Source: a virus. Taken from it: DNA of 30,547 nt. Position 1 is the stretch's first letter, and each line of letters starts with the position of its first letter. Positions 25,034-30,547 of this stretch are shown here, in pieces. The translations under genes and the position numbers were made by a program. The stretch lies in the IMG/VR virus record IMGVR_UViG_3300020455_000065, positions 1-30,547 of that record; one strand, 5' to 3'. The notes under the pieces are model-generated. The model saw nothing but the letters and a program-made list of their open reading frames with translations. It was not told where the DNA came from and made no database searches.

Positions 25034-25059
25034 AAAAAAAAAGCCCCTTTGCAGGGGCT
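25034..25059 (-). terminator. Intrinsic terminator after the scaffold gene
   Basis: AGCCCCT (25042-25048) pairs with AGGGGCT (25053-25059) around a four-base loop; on the minus strand a run of eight T follows (25041-25034). It lies 25 bases after the scaffold stop and ahead of the capsid leader. Confidence 0.9.
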
Positions 25060-25083
25060 AGTTGGAAGGAAGGGACATGAAAA

Positions 25084-26112
25084 CTAGGTTAATCCGCGCT
25101 TTGACATTACACTTGCGGATAGTTTATCGAACGTACTCTCACCTTGAGGGTTTGCTCCTTCGGGTGAGGGTGTCGCTGATGGGGTAGAGCCAAGAGATCC
25201 TGTGTAGGCTTGGCGTCTTTCCGCCATTGCCTTCATTCTATCCATCTCAGGGCTGTTCATATTGTTTTTAAAGTCTTGCATAACTTTGATTGTAAGTTGT
25301 GGGTCTACAAAATCCTCTAGGGTGTAGCCTCGTTCGCCAGCAAAGACCATAAAGTCATTTGCCGCGCTGTCTGGCAGACCGATTGCTTGTTGTACGCGGT
25401 CAATGTTGTTTGCTATCTGTTGTTGGACTGCTTGTATCTGTTGATTTTGCGCTCCTTGTACGCCTGCTCTTGCGGCGTCTGCTACGCCTGCTGAATTAGC
25501 TAGGACTTGCTGGAGCATTTGTTGTGTTTGTTGAAGCTGGCTTTGAATGTTAGACATTCCGTTGCCATTATTCATCATCATCTCTGCATAGCCAGGGGGT
25601 AGTGAAGCGGCGTTGTCTTCTTCCCATTTCTTGAGTGATGCCTGCATATCGTCTGGTGATTGTGACTTCTTCCCGTCTGTATTGCCCATAGTCGGGTTTC
25701 GTTCTCCACCTTTAGCCAGATTTGCTAGGGTTTCTGCTACTTCTTTGGAAGATGTGCCTGGATTTGCCTTCATATAGTTACGAATAACGTCCATGATAGG
25801 TTTAATCTTTGCATGTTCGTGGTTTAGTGCGCCATATCTTTCAAAAGTAGACTTGATTTGTTGAGGTGTTAGCTTGCGATTGTTGCCTTCGCCGAAGTCC
25901 ACCTCATATATGATAGCTTCTGCGGAAATTTTATCGCCTTCAGTGTCAGGAGAGCCTTTCGTCTGTGCTTTATCTTCTTTGCTGTCCTTTGGTTCTGGTG
26001 TTGGTGCTTGAGGGGCAGGTTGTTGCGCCTGTTGCGGGGGAACGCCCATTGCTTTTGCGGCTATTCCATCTATCATAGCGGCTTGTTGTTGGGGGTCTTG
26101 TGGTTTTGCCAT
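25084..26112 (-). CDS. Scaffolding protein
   Basis: 342 aa, ATG 26112 behind AAGGAG. Composition is typical of scaffolds: Pro/Gln-rich N-terminus (PQQAQQPAPQAPTPEPKDSK), acidic stretch, a small folded part (VDFGEGNNRKLTPQQIKSTF, about 72-92), a long Gln-rich helix (SNIQSQLQQTQQMLQQVLAN, about 182-245) able to form a coiled coil, and a flexible, basic C-terminus (TFDKLSASVMSKRGLT) suited to binding capsid protein. It lies directly before the capsid gene. It guides procapsid assembly and is normally lost on maturation. Identification rests on composition and order. Confidence 0.78.
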   Translation of the reverse strand: MAKPQDPQQQAAMIDGIAAKAMGVPPQQAQQPAPQAPTPEPKDSKEDKAQTKGSPDTEGDKISAEAIIYEVDFGEGNNRKLTPQQIKSTFERYGALNHEHAKIKPIMDVIRNYMKANPGTSSKEVAETLANLAKGGERNPTMGNTDGKKSQSPDDMQASLKKWEEDNAASLPPGYAEMMMNNGNGMSNIQSQLQQTQQMLQQVLANSAGVADAARAGVQGAQNQQIQAVQQQIANNIDRVQQAIGLPDSAANDFMVFAGERGYTLEDFVDPQLTIKVMQDFKNNMNSPEMDRMKAMAERRQAYTGSLGSTPSATPSPEGANPQGESTFDKLSASVMSKRGLT

Positions 26113-26166
26113 TTAATTTCTCCTTACCAGCCGAAGCGGGTTCTTTTGTTAACAATATCGAAGATT

Positions 26167-26433
26167 TTAATGGTCGGTTGGCTGTCTGTCGTCCGTATCT
26201 AATGCAATTTCTGCTTCTAATTTCTGTCGCAGACGTACAGGCATATCTAACATTTGCTTCGCCGCCCATATAGAGCCACGTCTGAAATTGATTTCCTGTA
26301 TGTCCATAGACGCATTGTCTGCAATAGACATGGCAGACGAAACGATCTCGTCTTTCATAATTTGATTAAGGATTTGCCAACCTTTTGATTTCATAAGGTC
26401 GTCAATAGCCTTGAGCTTGGCTTTGGAGTTCAT
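26167..26433 (-). CDS. Hypothetical helical protein upstream of scaffold
   Basis: 88 aa, ATG 26433 overlapping the stop of the 44-aa gene by one base (TAATG). It is helical and charged, with an amphipathic N-terminal helix (KAKLKAIDDLMKSKGWQILN) and a second region FRRGSIWAAKQMLDMPVRLRQKLEAEI (about 50-76). Phages often carry similar small proteins between portal and scaffold genes, but I recognise no defined family. It may be a minor head or assembly factor. Confidence 0.68.
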   Translation of the reverse strand: MNSKAKLKAIDDLMKSKGWQILNQIMKDEIVSSAMSIADNASMDIQEINFRRGSIWAAKQMLDMPVRLRQKLEAEIALDTDDRQPTDH

Positions 26434-26567
26434 TATCTCTTAGCTTTTTTGCCTTTTTTTGCAGTGGCTTTTTTTGACATGACTGCTCCGTGTCCTTTGT
26501 TATTCTTGGTTCGAAGGACGGCACTGCCTTTGGGGTTATACTTTACTGCGTTTCCTGTCTCACTCAT
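26433..26567 (-). CDS. 44-aa very basic peptide
   Basis: ATG at 26567-26565 with GGAG ten bases upstream (inside the end of the previous gene); TAA at 26433-26435 overlaps the next start. Sequence begins MSETGNAVKYNPKGSAV and ends in a Lys/Ala-rich tail (KKATAKKGKKAKR) like a histone or DNA-binding tail. It lies in a tightly packed run of small genes. A nucleic-acid-binding or head-related role is possible; function unknown. Confidence 0.65.
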   Translation of the reverse strand: MSETGNAVKYNPKGSAVLRTKNNKGHGAVMSKKATAKKGKKAKR

Positions 26568-26568
26568 T

Positions 26569-26736
26569 TTACATTCTCCATAGTATGCTGATTAATAGTA
26601 GTATGCTTGCGCCAGCCGAACCGATGAGTATAGACTCGATGCGCTTGACGCGGTTGAATAGGTCTTTGAATTGTATGGCTGTCTCTGTTTCCAGCTTTGT
26701 AATTCTTGGTTCTAATGGGGGTCTTCCTCTGGTCAT
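26569..26736 (-). CDS. 55-aa coiled-coil plus C-terminal TM protein
   Basis: ATG at 26736-26734 with AGGA upstream, stop TAA 26569-26571. Residues 1-10 are basic and Pro-rich (MTRGRPPLEP), 11-33 form a charged heptad helix (ITKLETETAIQFKDLFNRVK), and 37-53 form one membrane helix (ILIGSAGASILLLISIL) ending WRM. This helix-then-TM shape is like the XhlA type of phage membrane protein associated with lysis, or a small spanin/holin accessory. It is far from the lysis genes, between fibres and scaffold, so the role is open. Confidence 0.65.
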   Translation of the reverse strand: MTRGRPPLEPRITKLETETAIQFKDLFNRVKRIESILIGSAGASILLLISILWRM

Positions 26737-26748
26737 CTGTCTGTCCTA

Positions 26749-27828
26749 TTAAGCAGTTGCATAAGTAAAGTGAAATCGAAAATACAATTCATTATCATCA
26801 CGGAAACTATGCCTTCTTGTTCTTGCACCAGTATAAAGAACTCCACTAGGAGGTTTAACACTGCCTATTATTACTAACGTATTAGTCCCAGATAAAACGA
26901 AAACGTCACCATTTGCTTGACTAAACCCAGCCGCCCTACCACCACCAGCATAAGTGTCGCTAGAGGCGGCAGTAAAAGGAAGTCCACTTAATAATAATTG
27001 GGTATCAGAACGAGAACTTTCTGTACCACTTGTATAAAAGCTACATCTACAATGACAAATCTTTCCAACTTTTACATATTTAGCAGTAACACTATGCGTG
27101 TTCCCCACTCCAAATGATGGTGTCCAATTCCCAACTGTTGATGCCACAGACGTATTAGTTAAATTTGCTCCACTAACTGCTGGAAGTGTTGCTGGAAATC
27201 GTGCATCTGGCATTGTTCCAGAGGTAAGATTAGAAGCACTAAGATTTGATAAGTCAACGTGCTGAGTTATGTTTGAGGCGGCAAAACGAGCATCATCAAA
27301 CGTACCAGATGTAATCTTTGATGTTGCTAAAGCTGGAACATCACTAGCTGACAAAGATAATCGAGCAGAGGGAACAGTGCCAGACGTTAGGTTTGAAGCT
27401 GACAATGCAGTCAAATCAACGTGTTGAGTTACAGAGCTACTTGATAGCCTTGCATCAGAAAACGTACCAGTTGTCACTTTTGCGGTGTCTAAATTAGGAA
27501 CATCACTAGCGGAAAGGGATAATCTTGCAGACGGGACTGTACCAGATGTTAAGTTTGATGCTGACAGTGAAGTTAAATCTACATGCTGAGTTACATTTGA
27601 AGAAGCTAATCTAGCATCCGCAAAAGTACCCGAAGTTATTTTAGATGTGGCTAAGTCTGGTATTCTTGCATCAGCTAAAGTTCCAGAAGTAATCTTAGAG
27701 GTTGGCAAATCTGGTATTCTATCTGCACTTAAACTGCCAGACGTAATCTTAGAGGCTGGCAAAGCTGGTATATCATCAGCAGTTAAGCCACCAGAAATTA
27801 TGTTTGCTAAGTCTCTTGCTTTGGTCAT
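26749..27828 (-). CDS. Short tail fibre / receptor-binding protein (paralogue A)
   Basis: 359 aa, ATG 27828 overlapping the previous stop (ATGA). The N-terminus MTKARDLANIISGGLTADDI is typical of phage fibres. It continues as collagen-free beta repeats: 'ITSGTxxDAR' and 'SASNLTSGTVPSARL', three copies of a 54-residue unit (64 to about 225). After NLTNTSVASTVGNWTPSFG (about 230-247) a C-terminal head follows, with YVKVGKICHCRCSF and LLLSGLPFTAAS. The head is homologous to that of the 235-aa gene but diverged. Repeats should form a trimeric beta shaft; the head should bind the receptor. No intramolecular chaperone motif is visible. Confidence 0.82.
   Translation of the reverse strand: MTKARDLANIISGGLTADDIPALPASKITSGSLSADRIPDLPTSKITSGTLADARIPDLATSKITSGTFADARLASSNVTQHVDLTSLSASNLTSGTVPSARLSLSASDVPNLDTAKVTTGTFSDARLSSSSVTQHVDLTALSASNLTSGTVPSARLSLSASDVPALATSKITSGTFDDARFAASNITQHVDLSNLSASNLTSGTMPDARFPATLPAVSGANLTNTSVASTVGNWTPSFGVGNTHSVTAKYVKVGKICHCRCSFYTSGTESSRSDTQLLLSGLPFTAASSDTYAGGGRAAGFSQANGDVFVLSGTNTLVIIGSVKPPSGVLYTGARTRRHSFRDDNELYFRFHFTYATA
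27190..27639 (-). repeat. Three 162-bp coding repeats in fibre A
   Basis: Copies of a 54-residue unit start at about 27639, 27477 and 27315 (the last incomplete). Each reads from SGTFxDAR through TQHVDL, SASNLTSGTVPSARL and SASDVP. The DNA copies are diverged (not identical), so they are not recent, but they still offer sites for recombination that alters shaft length. Confidence 0.8.
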
Positions 27829-28226
27829 TTTGCTTTTTCCGCAGTTACATATTTAGCTTTTAAATCATCAGTAAAGTAAGAGGTAATAGCACTCTTTACA
27901 TCAGCATCAACTTCACCAAAGACCCTAGTTAATTCTGCATCCCAATCATATTCTTCTTCTTGCCAGCCTTTAGCTTCAACCTTGACATCACCAACTTTTT
28001 TACCCTCTGGCAAAGTATCTCCAGCAATAAAAACATCACCAACCTTTTTGCCATCTGGTATAAGTCCATCATTTTGGTGCTGGGTAGTGTAAAGAATATC
28101 TCCTTGATATGTTGAACCCATATCTTCCCAAACATTCTTTGCCATAAAGCCACAAGAATGACCATCAGATACCCTCATAACATCTACTGAAAATTCGTGT
28201 TTATTTATTTCATATTTTGTAGCCAT
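27825..28226 (-). CDS. 133-aa protein between fibre genes (possible fibre chaperone)
   Basis: 133 aa, ATG 28226 behind AGGAGA; its stop overlaps the start of fibre A (ATGA). No recognised domain. The first half has MATKYEINKHEFSVDVMRVS and GFMAKNVWEDMG; the middle has a 16-residue direct duplication (GKKVGDVFIAGDTLPE, then GKKVGDVKVEAKGW); the C-terminal part is acidic and helical with a Lys-rich end (DLKAKYVTAEKAK). Small proteins next to fibre genes are often assembly chaperones or adhesin tip proteins. Either fits the position, neither is shown. Confidence 0.6.
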   Translation of the reverse strand: MATKYEINKHEFSVDVMRVSDGHSCGFMAKNVWEDMGSTYQGDILYTTQHQNDGLIPDGKKVGDVFIAGDTLPEGKKVGDVKVEAKGWQEEEYDWDAELTRVFGEVDADVKSAITSYFTDDLKAKYVTAEKAK

Positions 28227-28236
28227 TTTTTCTCTC

Positions 28237-28944
28237 CTATGATGCAGTTATATAAGTACATTCAGCATAAAAATATCTATATTCAGTTCCTAGATAACTA
28301 GGGTATAAACTTTTAGATCTGTTCCATAAACCCCCAGTTGAGTTGTGTTCATTAAGAACCCTTTGTCCATTACCATTCGACAAGAAATCCATAACAGTTG
28401 AATTTGCCATAACCAAACATTGACCTTCATCATAAGACCCATAATAAGAACCTTGCCCAATAGGACTACCACTATTCCAAGAAGTAAAAGGCAACCCACT
28501 CATATAAACAGCTTCATCACCACCACCACCACCACTAGCTGTCCATTGAAAGTAACAAGTAACATGGCATATTCTTCCAACTTTAACATATCTAGCTTGA
28601 TGAAAACTCCAACTATGATAATTAATACTTGGCGACCAAGAGCCAACTGTTGATGCTACGGACGTATTTGTTAAGTTACTGCCATTAAATGTTGGTGTTC
28701 CGTATCGTGCATCTGGTACTGTTCCACTCGTTAGGTTTGATGCTGATAAGTTAGATAGGTCAACGTGTTGGGTTACTGACGAACTTGATAGTCGAGCATC
28801 AGCGAAAGTTCCACTTGTAATTTTAGATGTAGCCAAGTTAGGTATTCTAGCATCAGCCACAGTACCACTTGCTATGTTACTTCCATTCAATGCAGTTATA
28901 CTTGCACCACTAAAATTATATCTGTTTGCTTCGTATGTACTCAT
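28237..28944 (-). CDS. Short tail fibre / receptor-binding protein (paralogue B)
   Basis: 235 aa, ATG 28944 with GGAGA upstream, directly after the long fibre stop. It has a shorter shaft than fibre A: about 100 residues (NGSNIASGTVADARIPNLAT, then SGTFADARLSSSSVTQHVDL, SASNLTSGTVPDARY), then NLTNTSVASTVGSWSPSIN and a head with RYVKVGRICHVTCYFQW and VYMSGLPFTSWN. Head and shaft are clearly paralogous to fibre A. The head carries a poly-Gly (SGGGGGDEA) loop encoded by a GGT repeat, and a Ser/Tyr/Gly-rich loop (GSPIGQGSYYGSYDEG). It is probably an alternative or additional receptor-binding protein. Confidence 0.8.
   Translation of the reverse strand: MSTYEANRYNFSGASITALNGSNIASGTVADARIPNLATSKITSGTFADARLSSSSVTQHVDLSNLSASNLTSGTVPDARYGTPTFNGSNLTNTSVASTVGSWSPSINYHSWSFHQARYVKVGRICHVTCYFQWTASGGGGGDEAVYMSGLPFTSWNSGSPIGQGSYYGSYDEGQCLVMANSTVMDFLSNGNGQRVLNEHNSTGGLWNRSKSLYPSYLGTEYRYFYAECTYITAS
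28519..28533 (-). repeat. (GGT)5 trinucleotide tract in fibre B head
   Basis: Five consecutive ACC units on the plus strand (GGT read by the gene) encode five glycines in the predicted receptor-binding head. The triplet length preserves the reading frame, so copy number can vary without disrupting the protein. Confidence 0.9.
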
Positions 28945-28945
28945 A

Positions 28946-30547
28946 TTATTTCTCCATCATCAACCAGCCTTGAGTGTCACCAGAAAAAACCAAGGCAAAA
29001 CCAGCCCTCTCTGTTGCTACAGTCATATCACTTGCATCCCCCTGGATCTTCTTTCCATTCCTTGCAACTGTAAGATTATTGCTATCAAAAGTAGCACTCA
29101 GATCTATAAATCTCATTGTATCTCCAGCCGTAGGACTCGCTGGCAAGGTAGCCGTAATTGCACCGCTTGTTGTATCTACAAAATAACCCTTATTAGCTGA
29201 AGCGTTGAAGGCAGACGTTTTGGTCTCCCATGTGAAATCAACTTCAACTGTGACGCTACCACCCAAGGCGATAGCGGAACCATTAACTGTTATGGAAGAG
29301 TTAGCTAAAGCTGAGTTAGGTACAGACGATAATCTGGCATTTGGCAATGTACCTGTTGATAGATTGGATGCGTTAGTTGTATCTACTACAGCAAAAGTAT
29401 TGTCACCTCGAAGGAAGGTAGTTGAATCTTTTGTTCCAGAGGTTCCTAGTCTTGCTATGTTAACTGTGCCAGTTGAAAGATTTGATGCGTTTGTTGTGTC
29501 TACAACGGCAAATGTGTTGTCACCTCGAAGAAACGTGGTGCTGTCTTTTGTGCCTGAAGATCCAAGTCTTGCTATTGGAACTGTACCACTAGCCAAATCA
29601 CTTGCATCTAAGTTGGTGAGGTTAGCTCCGCTAATAGCAGGCAATGTTGCAGGAAACCTTGCGTTTGGAATTGATCCTGACGACAAATTGCCAGCGTCTA
29701 TAGAGGCGACGTTGAATGTGCCGTATGCAACCACGTCCACGACGTCTCCATTTGCTAATGCTGATGCAAAGACTACAGACGTGCCAGATGAGATTGTTAT
29801 GTCTGCACTAGATAATCGAACACCATTCAAGTAAACATCTGCGTATCCAGCGTCGTATCCTAAAGTTGCGCCATTTGCGTCTGAGCCTGAAACAGTGGTG
29901 GGCGTTCCGCTTATATTATAGGTGTATCGTTGTGATGTTCCGTTGACTGTTGATCCAGCCGCCGCCCAACCAGAAGTTTTATAAACCTTTAGTTCATTGG
30001 CAGACGTGTCAAAATATAAATCTCCTACATCTAGTGAAGACGTCGGTGCAGACGAAGAAATACGATATCGGTCTGCAAAACTATTAACTCCACTGATGTT
30101 GGTCGCTACTGTGTTGATGTTTGAAATTGCCGCGCCGACTGTATCCACGTTTGCAATCGAATTTGCTACTGTATCTATTTCAGATGTCGTTTCCAATAGA
30201 TCATTTGCAGTGGCTTGTACTTTTGCAATGTTACTGTTGACTGTAGATATTGCAGAAGAAATCCCAGAAACATTCGAAACTGCCGAACTTATCCCAGCTA
30301 CAGTAGCAATTTCACTACTTATTCCAGCCGTAGTACCAATATTCGCAATAACTCCACTCGCATTTAGGCTCGCTATGTTCGTAATAACACCACTGGCATT
30401 GAGGTTTGCCATGTTGGTAATGACACCAGAAGCATTTAAATTAGCCATGTTTGTTACGTTAGCGGACGTTCCGAGGTTCGACATGGATGTAATATTTGCT
30501 GATGTTGCTAATAAATTCATATCGGCAACTGCATCACTTGTGCCGAG
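28946..30547 (-). CDS. Long tail fibre protein (5' truncated at window edge)
   Basis: An internal ATG at 30520 begins 524 residues, but the frame stays open for nine more codons to the window end and the repeat pattern (LGTSDAVADM, then NLLATSANITSM) continues there, so the gene starts outside. N-terminal visible part: 12-residue repeats (NMANLNASGVIT) and IATVAGISSAV repeats ending in INTVATNISGVNSFADRYRI, the common fibre-linker style that forms a trimeric helix. Next are PTSSLDVGDLYFDTSANELK and a beta domain with YADVYLNGVRLSSAD...VVFASALANGDVVDV, then two 39-residue repeats (GTSGTKDSTTFLRGDNTFAV) and a C-terminal AGDTMRFIDLSATFDSNN / GKKIQGDASDM domain. A tail fibre that reaches the cell surface. 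Confidence 0.8.
   Translation of the reverse strand, partial: LGTSDAVADMNLLATSANITSMSNLGTSANVTNMANLNASGVITNMANLNASGVITNIASLNASGVIANIGTTAGISSEIATVAGISSAVSNVSGISSAISTVNSNIAKVQATANDLLETTSEIDTVANSIANVDTVGAAISNINTVATNISGVNSFADRYRISSSAPTSSLDVGDLYFDTSANELKVYKTSGWAAAGSTVNGTSQRYTYNISGTPTTVSGSDANGATLGYDAGYADVYLNGVRLSSADITISSGTSVVFASALANGDVVDVVAYGTFNVASIDAGNLSSGSIPNARFPATLPAISGANLTNLDASDLASGTVPIARLGSSGTKDSTTFLRGDNTFAVVDTTNASNLSTGTVNIARLGTSGTKDSTTFLRGDNTFAVVDTTNASNLSTGTLPNARLSSVPNSALANSSITVNGSAIALGGSVTVEVDFTWETKTSAFNASANKGYFVDTTSGAITATLPASPTAGDTMRFIDLSATFDSNNLTVARNGKKIQGDASDMTVATERAGFALVFSGDTQGWLMMEK
29349..29582 (-). repeat. Two 117-bp tandem repeats in the long fibre
   Basis: Two copies of a 39-residue unit (NASNLSTGT..., KDSTTFLRGDNTFAVVDTT) lie at about 29466-29582 and 29349-29465. 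Their proteins are almost identical while many third positions differ, which indicates selection on the protein rather than a recent copy. Confidence 0.8.
30342..30449 (-). repeat. Three 36-bp coding repeats in the long fibre stalk
   Basis: Units at 30414-30449, 30378-30413 and 30342-30377 each encode NMANLNASGVIT or a close variant. The period of 12 residues and the following IxxVAGISS repeats suit a repetitive fibre stalk. Confidence 0.8.

Noticed and set aside
27190-27639. CRISPR-like array
   Set aside because: The repeats are in-frame fibre shaft repeats, diverged between copies, without unique spacers.

Overview
The window is part of a tailed double-stranded DNA phage with a short-tail (podovirus, T7-like) virion layout. 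The evidence is the ordered late block of scaffold, SU10/DUF5309-type major capsid protein, adaptor-like protein, beta-rich nozzle-like protein, tail protein, several large internal (ejection) virion proteins and a lysis cassette, read without interruption on the minus strand. Moderate GC, the SU10-type capsid, the fibre style (MTKARDLANIIS start, repeated 'SGT..DAR' modules, 'GLPF' heads) and a GNAT gene among tail genes resemble environmental, especially marine, podoviruses of proteobacteria. The host is an inference only. No integrase, tRNA, CRISPR array or insertion sequence was seen. Terminase, portal, DNA polymerase and RNA polymerase are not in the window and probably lie outside it.

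Plus strand, 1-2052: the end of a DNA replication/recombination operon. It holds the tail of an unidentified protein, a DUF669/SSB-like ssDNA-binding protein with an acidic DDEIPF tip, a strong cUUCGg terminator, a PD-(D/E)XK nuclease with a Cas4/AddB-like cysteine pattern plus a second zinc-ribbon-like set, a helical small protein and a DUF6378-like protein. This block converges on the late block near 2053-2178.

Minus strand, 30547 down to 2179, in transcription order: a 5'-truncated long tail fibre; a fibre cassette of two paralogous short fibres separated by a 133-aa protein; three small genes (TM protein, basic peptide, helical protein); scaffold; terminator; the capsid gene with its own leader; terminator; 105-aa protein; adaptor-like protein; nozzle-like protein; tail protein; GNAT acetyltransferase; three coiled-coil-rich internal virion proteins; a giant 3148-aa polyvalent protein with a HEIGH zincin motif and an ADP-ribosyltransferase-like module; then two membrane proteins including a holin, a 25-aa membrane peptide, a GH108 endolysin, a 55-aa peptide and a staphylococcal-nuclease-like enzyme. 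Most junctions overlap by 1-4 bases (TAATG or ATGA), indicating translational coupling. Three starts were moved inward because a coupled ATG with a good ribosome binding site lies downstream of a TTG start or of a hairpin.

Points that stand out: the 9.4-kb multi-enzyme ejection protein; a capsid gene isolated between two intrinsic terminators (like T7 gene 10); a nuclease predicted to carry two metal-binding cysteine sets; a duplicated fibre cassette placed before the head genes, one head domain carrying a (GGT)5 tract; a 621-aa internal protein built on about four degenerate ~80-90-residue repeats; and several very small overlapping membrane genes around the lysis cassette.
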